Below, piece after piece: positions 1 to 6,940 of a stretch of 60,228 bases of DNA. Both the position numbers and the translations under genes were made by a program. Within the stretch, counting starts at the first letter, position 1. Each line of letters starts with the position of its first letter. The stretch spans positions 1 to 60,228 of the forward strand of contig CAMVJQ010000006.1 in NCBI GenBank assembly GCA_947167845.1, written 5' to 3'. The notes below the pieces were generated by a model that did not search any database, had not been told where the DNA came from, and worked only from the letters and a program-made list of their open reading frames with translations. The DNA comes from an uncultured Prevotella sp. GTDB lineage: Bacteria; Bacteroidota; Bacteroidia; Bacteroidales; Bacteroidaceae.

Positions 1-77
1 CAATTGTTAAATTAAAAGGCCTAAAAGGAGTCAACCTCCTACAGGAAAAGACACAGACAGGTGAACTTGCCATGTGA
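1..77 (+). CDS. C-terminal tail of an unidentified gene (partial)
   Basis: A reading frame is open from the window edge (first full codon at 3) to TGA at 75-77, giving about 24 residues that end in GELAM. It runs the same way as dtd downstream. In many Bacteroidales uvrC precedes dtd, but this tail does not resemble the UvrC C-terminal helix-hairpin-helix, so no function is assigned. Part of the tail (CCTCCTACAGG) resembles a repeat seen elsewhere in the window, so the end of the protein may be repeat-derived. Confidence 0.3.
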   Translation, partial: IVKLKGLKGVNLLQEKTQTGELAM

Positions 78-82
78 AGGCG

Positions 83-216
83 ATGACAAATGACAGATGA
101 CAGTTTATTGAAAAAGAAAGGGATTAAATGGTTATTATTATATATATTATAATATATATAATAATAATATTCTTTATGCTCTCAAATTCAGAAAACTGTC
201 ATCTGTCATCTGTCAT
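83..216. repeat. 134-bp nested inverted repeat with a perfect AT-only 36-bp core
   Basis: Bases 132-167 form a perfect 36-bp palindrome of A and T only, centred between 149 and 150. An outer pair of arms, 83-106 and 193-216, built from repeats of CTGTCAT and its complement, has the same centre and pairs at 23 of 24 positions. The segments between (107-131 and 168-192) pair only weakly. The RNA or single strand would form one long hairpin. It lies between the upstream gene and the dtd promoter, so it could end upstream transcription or be a MITE-like relic. Confidence 0.75.
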
Positions 217-225
217 AGACCTTAA

Positions 226-259
226 TGTTACAATGTTACATTGTTACAATGTTACAAAA
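226..259. repeat. Short tandem repeat of AATGTTAC units
   Basis: About four direct copies of TGTTACAA/AATGTTAC follow one another just downstream of the large palindrome and about 30 bases before the dtd promoter. They could be a binding array or simple slippage sequence. Nothing in the sequence decides between these. Confidence 0.5.
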
Positions 260-287
260 TGGGGAAACAGAGAAATAAGAGGCAAAA

Positions 288-319
288 TTTGGTCAATTCA
301 GAATAATATCGTATCTTTG
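288..319 (+). promoter_or_regulatory. Promoter of the dtd-deoC operon
   Basis: TTTG at 288-291 and TATCTTTG at 312-319 are separated by 20 bases. This matches the Bacteroidetes sigma-ABfr promoter (TTTG, then TAnnTTTG). It fixes the dtd start at 356 rather than at the in-frame ATG at 128. Confidence 0.7.
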
Positions 320-355
320 CCGAAAAATCAGAAACAAGCCGAAAACAACAGAACA

Positions 356-808
356 ATGAGAGCAGTCGTACAAAGAGTGAGCCGTGCCAGCGTGACTATC
401 GAAGGCCAAGTGAAGAGCCAGATAGGATGGGGATTCCTCATCCTCCTTGGCATCTGCGACGAGGATACGGAAGAGGACTTGGACTGGCTGGTTAAGAAGA
501 TAGCCAACCTGAGGGTGTTTGACGACGACCAAGGCGTGATGAACCGCTCCATACAGGACATCGGCGGCGAGGCTCTCGTGGTGAGTCAGTTCACGCTCTA
601 CGCCAGTTACAAGAAAGGTAACAGGCCCTCATGGTTTCGCGCGGGCTCTCACGAACACTCCATCCCGCTCTACGAAGCCTTCTGCAGCAGTCTGTCTGAG
701 GCCATCGGCAAGCCAGTTGGGACGGGAGAATTCGGCGCCGACATGAAGGTGGAACTGCTCAACGACGGCCCCGTCACCATCTGTATGGACACTAAAAACA
801 AGGAATAA
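356..808 (+). CDS. dtd: D-aminoacyl-tRNA deacylase
   Basis: This 150-residue protein removes D-amino acids (and glycine from tRNA-Ala) mischarged onto tRNA, a cytoplasmic proofreading step. It begins MRAVVQRVSRASVTI and contains the family motifs SQFTLYAS and GPVTICMDT, both active-site hallmarks of DTD; the length is typical. The start at 356 was chosen because the conserved family begins there and the promoter lies at 288-319; a longer frame from 128 would run through a palindrome. It is first in an operon that continues to deoC, five bases before the next gene. Confidence 0.95.
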   Translation: MRAVVQRVSRASVTIEGQVKSQIGWGFLILLGICDEDTEEDLDWLVKKIANLRVFDDDQGVMNRSIQDIGGEALVVSQFTLYASYKKGNRPSWFRAGSHEHSIPLYEAFCSSLSEAIGKPVGTGEFGADMKVELLNDGPVTICMDTKNKE

Positions 809-812
809 GATT

Positions 813-1028
813 ATGAGACAGTACATCAACTACACCAACTTCGCAGCCCTCATCTGCTACATCATCGGGCGCGTTCTGAACATGGGCATCCTCTGCTGGA
901 TCGGCCTCGGTATCATGACCCTCACGAGCATCTGGACCATCATCCACTGGAAAGAGAACGACAAGATGTCGAACTACATCTCAGTGGCCTTCCTCGTACT
1001 TGTAGGACTATCACTATTCGGACTATAA
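813..1028 (+). CDS. Small membrane protein, 71 aa
   Basis: I do not recognise this protein. It has two or three hydrophobic segments (about residues 9-28, 26-44 and 55-71) separated by a short charged stretch, HWKENDKMS. It starts five bases after dtd and 12 bases before the next small membrane gene, so it is co-transcribed. Codon use matches its neighbours, which argues that it is real. It shares with the third small protein downstream a HWKE segment after a hydrophobic helix, which suggests that the two may be distant relatives. Confidence 0.75.
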   Translation: MRQYINYTNFAALICYIIGRVLNMGILCWIGLGIMTLTSIWTIIHWKENDKMSNYISVAFLVLVGLSLFGL

Positions 1029-1040
1029 TCAGCAATCAAA

Positions 1041-1313
1041 ATGACAGCAAAAGGCATCATAAATCATCCTGGTGGCCATGTAGCCATAGGTATATTATTC
1101 GTACTCGGTGCATTCCTGATACCACATTTTTGGAAAATAGTGATCATCGCCGTATGCGCCATAGTGATGATCGTAGCGCTTTGGCATCTCTTTCACAATA
1201 AGAATATCACGACACTCGGTGACACGGAGTGGAAGGCGCTCTTGATATTCGAAATCATCGGCATCGCGGCAATACTATACTTTACCAAAGACTACTTATT
1301 TACATTCGAATGA
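1041..1313 (+). CDS. Small membrane protein, 90 aa
   Basis: An unrecognised protein with three predicted membrane helices (about residues 13-30, 33-52 and 68-85). It is second of three small membrane genes inserted between dtd and the MazG-like gene. Its stop codon overlaps the next start in an ATGA arrangement (1310-1313), so translation is probably coupled. No signal sequence or enzymatic motif is visible. Confidence 0.75.
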   Translation: MTAKGIINHPGGHVAIGILFVLGAFLIPHFWKIVIIAVCAIVMIVALWHLFHNKNITTLGDTEWKALLIFEIIGIAAILYFTKDYLFTFE

Positions 1314-1558
1314 AGAAATATCTGCGGGAAATAGAAGTATCGGGCATGCTGCTGCTTCTGATCGGCGTGGTACTGTCGCTCTTTATGGGTGTAGGCTACG
1401 GCGCGTGGCCCTGCGGCATAGGGCTGCTCTGCCTGCTCCTGATCTTCCTCTACAAGGCCTTCCACTGGAAGGAATACGAACGCGAGAACAAGCAATACAT
1501 CGTGATGATACTGATATGTATCGTCATATTATTCATCCAAATGTTAAGAGCAAGATGA
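1310..1558 (+). CDS. Small membrane protein, 82 aa
   Basis: An unrecognised protein with three hydrophobic segments (about residues 12-28, 30-48 and 63-80). The start at 1310 gives MKKYLREIEVSG and an ATGA overlap with the gene before; a longer in-frame ATG at 1229 lies inside that gene and is unlikely. The stop again overlaps the next start (ATGA at 1555-1558). The HWKE sequence after the second helix recalls the 71-residue protein at 813. Confidence 0.75.
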   Translation: MKKYLREIEVSGMLLLLIGVVLSLFMGVGYGAWPCGIGLLCLLLIFLYKAFHWKEYERENKQYIVMILICIVILFIQMLRAR

Positions 1559-1881
1559 CCATCAAAGAGGCACAAGAAGCCGTAGACCGCTGGATCAAGG
1601 AATACGGCGTACGCTATTTCTCAGAACTGACGAACATGGCTGTTCTGACGGAGGAGGTAGGCGAACTGGCACGTGTGATAGCCCGCAAATACGGCGACCA
1701 GAGTTTCAAGGAGGGCGAGACGGACAACCTCGGTGAGGAGATGGCCGACGTGCTATGGGTGCTGCTCTGCCTGGCCAACCAGACGGGCGTAGACCTCACT
1801 GAAGAACTGCGGAAGAGCATCGAAAAGAAGACCAACCGCGACTCGCTCCGCCACATCCACAACAAGAAATTAATGGCATAA
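1555..1881 (+). CDS. MazG-like nucleotide pyrophosphohydrolase
   Basis: A 108-residue all-alpha NTP pyrophosphohydrolase of the MazG/dUTPase superfamily, which hydrolyses (d)NTPs to monophosphates, probably for pool cleaning. The metal-binding pattern is clear: EEVGELARVI (about residues 29-38) followed by LGEEMADVLWVL, the ExxE...ExxD arrangement. The start at 1555 overlaps the previous stop and gives the usual family N-terminus MTIKEAQEAVD. The pairing dtd, MazG-like, deoC is recurrent in Bacteroidales. Substrate not determined. Confidence 0.88.
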   Translation: MTIKEAQEAVDRWIKEYGVRYFSELTNMAVLTEEVGELARVIARKYGDQSFKEGETDNLGEEMADVLWVLLCLANQTGVDLTEELRKSIEKKTNRDSLRHIHNKKLMA

Positions 1882-1894
1882 AACAATAACAAGT

Positions 1895-2797
1895 ATGACA
1901 GAAACAACGATTCAGAAGGGCCGCATCGAGGAAGCCCTGAGCAAGTACAATCTCGAGATCTCTGATGAGGAGGTTCTCGAGGCAGTGAAGAAAATCATCA
2001 CGGAGAAAGTGCATGAGAACGATACCAGAGAGGTGAAGCAATTCCTGATGGGAAGTGTGGAACTCACCACGCTGAAGACCACAGACTCAGACGAGTCAGT
2101 ACTGGCCTTCACAGAACGCGTGAACCAGTTTGAGGCCACCTACCCCAACCTACCCCATGTAGCCACCATCTGCGTCTATCCGCGCTTCGCCAAAATCGTC
2201 TCAGAGACACTGGAGGTAGACGGCGTAGAGATAGCATGCGTATCAGGCAGTTTCCCGTCGTCTCAGGCCCTGATAGAGGTAAAGACGGTAGAGACCTCAC
2301 TGGCCATCAAAGACGGCGCCACAGAGATCGATATGGTGCAGTCGGTAGGAGCATTCCTCTCAGGCGACTACGAGACCGTGTGCGACGAAATCCAGCAGAT
2401 GAAAGAGGCTTGCGGGGAACATAAGTTGAAAGTCATCTTGGAAACGGGATGCCTGAAGACAGCCAAGAATATCAAAACGGCCTCGCTGCTCGCCATGTAT
2501 GCAGGTGCCGACTATATCAAGACCTCCACAGGCAAACTGGAGCCGGCTGCAACACCTGAAGCAGCCTACGTGATGTGCCAGGCCATAAAAGAATACTACG
2601 ATGAAACGGGCATTCAGATTGGTTTTAAGCCCGCTGGAGGCCTTAATTCGGTGATGGATGCACTTATATACTACACCATCGTAAAAGAGGTCCTGGGCGA
2701 AAAATGGCTCACGAATCAGTGGTTCCGCATGGGTACTAGCCGTTTGGCAAATATGCTGCTGAGCGAGGTGATCGGCGAAGAAGTGAAATTCTTCTAA
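1895..2797 (+). CDS. deoC: Deoxyribose-phosphate aldolase
   Basis: DeoC splits 2-deoxyribose-5-phosphate into glyceraldehyde-3-phosphate and acetaldehyde, the last step of deoxynucleoside catabolism in the cytoplasm. At 300 residues it belongs to the longer class with an N-terminal helical extension. The Schiff-base lysine lies in YIKTSTGK (about residues 208-215) and a second catalytic lysine in GFKPAGG (about residues 243-249). It is last in the dtd operon, 13 bases after the MazG-like gene, and is followed by a terminator at 2810-2845. Confidence 0.95.
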   Translation: MTETTIQKGRIEEALSKYNLEISDEEVLEAVKKIITEKVHENDTREVKQFLMGSVELTTLKTTDSDESVLAFTERVNQFEATYPNLPHVATICVYPRFAKIVSETLEVDGVEIACVSGSFPSSQALIEVKTVETSLAIKDGATEIDMVQSVGAFLSGDYETVCDEIQQMKEACGEHKLKVILETGCLKTAKNIKTASLLAMYAGADYIKTSTGKLEPAATPEAAYVMCQAIKEYYDETGIQIGFKPAGGLNSVMDALIYYTIVKEVLGEKWLTNQWFRMGTSRLANMLLSEVIGEEVKFF

Positions 2798-2809
2798 AAG
2801 AAGACAGAC

Positions 2810-2845
2810 CTCCCCTAACCCCACCTACAACAAGGGGTTGGGGAG
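2810..2845 (+). terminator. Terminator after deoC
   Basis: CTCCCCTAACCCC (2810-2822) pairs with GGGGTTGGGGAG (2834-2845) with one bulged base. The T-run is weak. The left arm has the CCTCCCCTAACCCC sequence that recurs in the array at 15880-16017, so this terminator may derive from that repeat family. Confidence 0.5.
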
Positions 2846-2867
2846 ATTAAGTCATCTTTCGGAAATT

Positions 2868-3006
2868 CTTTATCAGTCTGCTGTAGGGCATTTAGCTTGT
2901 CTAATGCCGCTCCAGGGTGATGCGGTAGGCGACGTTTGACAAGCAAAACGCCCTACAGCAGGCAACAAAAAACCTTTATATAAAGAGACTTCGGAACTTC
3001 CGAAAT
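2868..3006. repeat. Long imperfect hairpin between convergent genes
   Basis: Bases 2878-2901 and 2938-2961 form 24-base arms starting CTGCTGTAGGGC, mismatched at about four positions; an inner TGCCGC/GCGGTA pair and outer AT-rich arms extend the fold. It sits between the ends of deoC and the polyprenyl synthase gene, so it could end transcription from both sides. It may also be a small non-autonomous element. Confidence 0.55.
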
Positions 3007-3019
3007 TTAAGGATTAATA

Positions 3020-3994
3020 TTATAATTTACGCTGAATCACGTAGTCGAGATATGCAATATAGGCATCCTGAAGGTCAGGCTTGACATACGAATCAATATA
3101 CTGGCGGGCCTCGACGGCTATCTCCTCCATCTTCTGCCGCGCATACTCAATGCCGCCCTGTCGCTTGGTAAACTCCACCAAAACAGCGATTTCATCGGCA
3201 TTAATCTTACCAGCCTTCACCTTACGGGCCAAGGCCTTCATCGGCTCAAAATCAGAGTGAGTGAGCGCGTAGATAACGGGCAGTGTCAACTTTCCCTCGC
3301 GCATATCATTGCCCGTGGGTTTACCTATCTCAGAGGAGTCGAAATAGTCAAAGATATCGTCACGGATCTGGAAAATCATACCCAGATTCTGTCCGAATAT
3401 TTTTGCCTTATCCACATCCTCATCCGATGCACCTACAGAGAGCGCACCCATGCTCGAACACGTCTCGAAGAGCGAAGCCGTCTTTTGTCTAATCACTTGA
3501 TAGTAAGCATCCTCTGAAATGTCTTGATTGTTGATGTTCTGAAGTTGAAGGATTTCACCAGCAGCGAGGGTTCGTCCGAGTTCGGAGAGAAAATATAAAA
3601 TTCTATGATTGCGAGTGAAGGAGACATTAAGCAGACAGGTAGAAAGGATATAGTCACCCACCAGAACAGCGACCTTATTATTATACGAGGCATTCACTGA
3701 AGGCTGTCCTCGACGCTCACTGCTCTCGTCCACAACGTCATCATGGACAAGACTAGCCGTATGGAGCAGTTCAAGCGCCACGGCCGCGTAATGAGTCACA
3801 TCACTTATCTCACCGTAGTTCTTGGCAGAAAGTAGCGTGAGCATCGGGCGCATCTGCTTGCCCGTACGCTGACGAATATGAGCCAAGGCACTCGAAAGAA
3901 TGCCGTCGCTATGTATTAGGGCATCCTGAAACTTATGCTGGAAGTCCTGAAAATCAACCTCTATCGGGCTCTTTATGACTGATAAATAATCCAT
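3020..3994 (-). CDS. Polyprenyl diphosphate synthase
   Basis: A trans-isoprenyl diphosphate synthase that extends farnesyl diphosphate with isopentenyl diphosphate to a long polyprenyl chain, probably the side chain of menaquinone. Both aspartate-rich motifs are present: DDVVD (residues about 85-89) and DDIFD (about 212-216), with a KTASLFE helix between. I chose the start at 3994 (MDYLSVIK), where the family usually begins. The in-frame ATG at 4003 would leave only a few bases between transcription start and start codon. Diverges from polA. Confidence 0.92.
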   Translation of the reverse strand: MDYLSVIKSPIEVDFQDFQHKFQDALIHSDGILSSALAHIRQRTGKQMRPMLTLLSAKNYGEISDVTHYAAVALELLHTASLVHDDVVDESSERRGQPSVNASYNNKVAVLVGDYILSTCLLNVSFTRNHRILYFLSELGRTLAAGEILQLQNINNQDISEDAYYQVIRQKTASLFETCSSMGALSVGASDEDVDKAKIFGQNLGMIFQIRDDIFDYFDSSEIGKPTGNDMREGKLTLPVIYALTHSDFEPMKALARKVKAGKINADEIAVLVEFTKRQGGIEYARQKMEEIAVEARQYIDSYVKPDLQDAYIAYLDYVIQRKL

Positions 3995-4013
3995 ATCAAA
4001 CAAAAATTCGATA

Positions 4014-4043
4014 CAAAATTAGTAAAAATCGTTGGAATACAAA
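4014..4043 (-). promoter_or_regulatory. Promoter of the polyprenyl synthase gene
   Basis: Read on the minus strand, TAATTTTG (4014-4021) is preceded by TTTG (4040-4043) at 18 bases. It overlaps the divergent polA promoter, so the two genes share a compact regulatory stretch of about 80 bases. Confidence 0.55.
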
Positions 4044-4061
4044 TATTTTTTTGTAATTTTG
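4032..4061 (+). promoter_or_regulatory. Promoter of polA
   Basis: TTG at 4032-4034, 19 bases, then TAATTTTG at 4054-4061, about 20 bases before the polA ATG at 4082. Confidence 0.6.
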
Positions 4062-4081
4062 AGCAGAAAATTAAGAAAGTT

Positions 4082-6847
4082 ATGCAGAAATTATTCCTTT
4101 TAGACGCTTATGCGCTCATTTATCGCAGTTATTATGCATTCATCAAGAACCCGCGAATCAATTCGAAGGGGCTGAACACCAGTGCCATCATGGGATTCCT
4201 CAACACCCTCAACGAGGTGCTCACCAAGGAGAAACCCACACACATCGGCGTGGCCTTCGATCCCCATGGCCCGACATTTCGCAACGAGGCCTTCCCAGAA
4301 TATAAGGCTCAGCGTGAAGAGACACCAGAGGACATCCGGAAGGCCGTGCCCATCATCAAGGATCTGCTCCGTGCCTACCGCATCCCCATCCTCCAGGCAG
4401 ACGGTTACGAGGCCGATGACGTGATAGGCACACTGGCCGAAAAGGCCGGTTCCATCGGTGTGCAGACCTATATGCTGACACCCGATAAAGACTACGGACA
4501 ACTGGTGCGTGACAACATCTTCATCTACCGACCCCGTCATGGTGGCGGCTACGAGGTGATGGGGCCGAAGGAGGTGTGCGAGAAATATGGCATTCCATCG
4601 ACAGATTCCGTCATCGACCTGCTGGCTCTGATGGGCGACTCAGCCGACAACTTCCCTGGCTGTCCTGGTGTGGGAGAAAAAACTGCCGTGAAACTGATTA
4701 ATGAATTCGGAAGCGTCAAGGCTCTCATCGAACGCTCGGCAGAGATCAAGGGCAAACTCCGTGAAAAAGTGGAGCAGCATGTGGAGGACATCAAGATGTC
4801 GTACTTCCTCGCCACCATCAAGACCGACGTCCCCATCGAACTCGATATGGATGCCCTCAAACTCGTGGAGCCCGATGAGGAAGAACTGGGCAAAATGCTC
4901 TCTGATCTGGAGATGAAGTCGTTCGCAGACCGAGTTCTTAAAAAATCACAAAAGGTGCAAAAACCTGCTAACACACAACTCGATCTCTTTGCAGAATTTC
5001 CAGCCGAGGCACTGAATTCGAGTGAAAACGCAAGTTTTGAGACCTTAAAAACGACACCGCACGATTACAAACTCATTGAAAATGAGGAAGAAATGAGAAA
5101 ACTTTGTGACTATTTTAGGACAAAAGAATTTCTCAGTCTAGACACGGAAACCACTTCGACCAGCCCGATTGATGCCGAATTAGTTGGTTTGAGTTTCGCC
5201 GTGAAGGAATTTGAGGCATTTTATGTCCCCATCCCTGCCAAACGTGAAGAAGCGTTGCAAATTGTTAATATCTTTAAAGAAGTGTACGAAGACCCTCGAA
5301 TCCTGAAAATCGGACAGAATCTTAAGTACGATCTCGAAGTACTCGTAAACTATGGCATCGAACTGAAAGGCAAGATGTGGGACACGATGATTGCCCACTA
5401 CCTCATCCAGCCTGAACTCCATCACAATATGGACTACATGGCGGAGATCTATCTCAACTATCAGACTATCCACATCGATGAACTCATCGGCCCTAAGGGG
5501 AAAAACCAGAAATCGATGCGCGACCTCCCACCCTCTCAGGTCTATGAGTATGCTGCCGAAGATGCTGACGTCACACTCCGACTGAAGAATAAACTGGAAA
5601 CGGAACTGAAGAAGTTTGAATGCGAAGACCTCTTCTATAATATAGAGATGCCACTGATGCCCGTACTGGCCGAGATGGAAATGAACGGTGTCTGTCTGGA
5701 TACAGAATCATTGAAAGAAACGTCAAAGGTTTTAACCGACAGGATGAATGAACTCGAGGAGCGTATCTATGAACTGGCTGGCGGACAGTTTAATATCGCC
5801 TCGCCAAAACAAGTTGGCGAAATACTCTTTGACAAACTAAAGATTGTTGAAAAGGCAAAGAAGACAAAGACAGGCCAATACGTCACTTCTGAAGAGGTGC
5901 TTCAACAATTGCGCAATAAGCATGAGATTGTTGCTGACATATTGGAACACAGAGGATTAAAGAAACTTATCGGCACCTATATCGATGCACTGCCCAAACT
6001 GATTAATCCCCGTACAGGCCATATCCATACCTCCTTCAATCAGACAATCACAGCCACGGGGCGTCTTTCATCATCTGACCCCAACCTCCAGAATATCCCT
6101 ATCCGAGGTGAGGACGGAAAGGAAATCAGAAAAGCCTTCATCCCAGAACCAGGATGTCTGTTCTTTTCAGCAGACTATAGTCAGATAGAACTGCGGGTGA
6201 TGGCCCATCTGTCAAAGGATTCTCAGATGATAGAGGTGTTCAAGGAAGGCAAGGACCTCCATGCGGCCACGGCGGCGAATATCTATAAGAAAGACATCGC
6301 TGACGTAACCCGCGACGAACGCACGAAATCGAAACGTGCCAACTTCGGCATCATCTATGGTATCACCGTTTTTGGCTTGGCAGAGCGTCTGGATATCCCC
6401 CGCGACGAAGCCAAGATGCTGATAGACGGCTATTTCGCCACTTTCCCGCAGGTACACGACTATATGGAGAAATCGAAAGAAATAGCCCGCCAGAAAGGCT
6501 ACGTCACCACTCTCTTCGGCCGTCGCCGTTATCTGCCCGATATCAATAGCCATAACTCTACCGTCCGAGGCTTTGCTGAACGCAACGCCATCAATGCCCC
6601 TATCCAGGGCACAGCCGCTGATATCATCAAGGTGGCTATGATTCGCATCCATCAGCGCTTCAAGCAGGAAGGCATCCGTTCGAAGATGATCCTACAGGTA
6701 CACGACGAACTCAACTTCTCCGTTTATCCAGAGGAGAAAGAGGCCGTGGAGCGCATCGTGCTCGAGGAGATGCAGGGTGCCTTCCCCCTTGCCGTGCCCC
6801 TCGTAGCCGACAGCGGCTTCGGCCGCAACTGGCTGGAGGCACACTGA
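4082..6847 (+). CDS. polA: DNA polymerase I
   Basis: PolA (921 aa) fills gaps after primer removal and repair. Three domains are visible. The N-terminal 5' nuclease (about residues 1-290) includes EADDVIGTLA and LLALMGDSADNFPG. The 3'-5' exonuclease (about 330-510) has an intact SLDTET motif, so proofreading is probably active, unlike in several families where it is lost. The polymerase domain (about 540-921) includes DYSQIELRVMAHL and the HDE of QVHDELN. A REP-like hairpin follows 12 bases after the stop. Confidence 0.97.
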   Translation: MQKLFLLDAYALIYRSYYAFIKNPRINSKGLNTSAIMGFLNTLNEVLTKEKPTHIGVAFDPHGPTFRNEAFPEYKAQREETPEDIRKAVPIIKDLLRAYRIPILQADGYEADDVIGTLAEKAGSIGVQTYMLTPDKDYGQLVRDNIFIYRPRHGGGYEVMGPKEVCEKYGIPSTDSVIDLLALMGDSADNFPGCPGVGEKTAVKLINEFGSVKALIERSAEIKGKLREKVEQHVEDIKMSYFLATIKTDVPIELDMDALKLVEPDEEELGKMLSDLEMKSFADRVLKKSQKVQKPANTQLDLFAEFPAEALNSSENASFETLKTTPHDYKLIENEEEMRKLCDYFRTKEFLSLDTETTSTSPIDAELVGLSFAVKEFEAFYVPIPAKREEALQIVNIFKEVYEDPRILKIGQNLKYDLEVLVNYGIELKGKMWDTMIAHYLIQPELHHNMDYMAEIYLNYQTIHIDELIGPKGKNQKSMRDLPPSQVYEYAAEDADVTLRLKNKLETELKKFECEDLFYNIEMPLMPVLAEMEMNGVCLDTESLKETSKVLTDRMNELEERIYELAGGQFNIASPKQVGEILFDKLKIVEKAKKTKTGQYVTSEEVLQQLRNKHEIVADILEHRGLKKLIGTYIDALPKLINPRTGHIHTSFNQTITATGRLSSSDPNLQNIPIRGEDGKEIRKAFIPEPGCLFFSADYSQIELRVMAHLSKDSQMIEVFKEGKDLHAATAANIYKKDIADVTRDERTKSKRANFGIIYGITVFGLAERLDIPRDEAKMLIDGYFATFPQVHDYMEKSKEIARQKGYVTTLFGRRRYLPDINSHNSTVRGFAERNAINAPIQGTAADIIKVAMIRIHQRFKQEGIRSKMILQVHDELNFSVYPEEKEAVERIVLEEMQGAFPLAVPLVADSGFGRNWLEAH

Positions 6848-6858
6848 GCCCCTCCGTC

Positions 6859-6884
6859 CTGTAGACTGCGGTACTTCCGCAGTT
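6859..6884. repeat. REP-like hairpin upstream of the Y1 transposase
   Basis: ACTGCGG (6865-6871) and CCGCAGT (6877-6883) form a stem with a five-base loop. The preceding 13 bases, CTGTAGACTGCGG, recur exactly at 11053-11065. The element lies between polA and the transposase, whose coding sequence carries the same stem sequence. Confidence 0.7.
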
Positions 6885-6940
6885 TTCTGAAGGAAGGAGA
6901 GAGATAAAGAAAAAGGAAAAAGAAAAAAAGAGAGAAAGCT

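Noticed and set aside
6212..6652. 146-codon minus-strand ORF within polA
   Set aside because: Mirror frame of the conserved polymerase domain.
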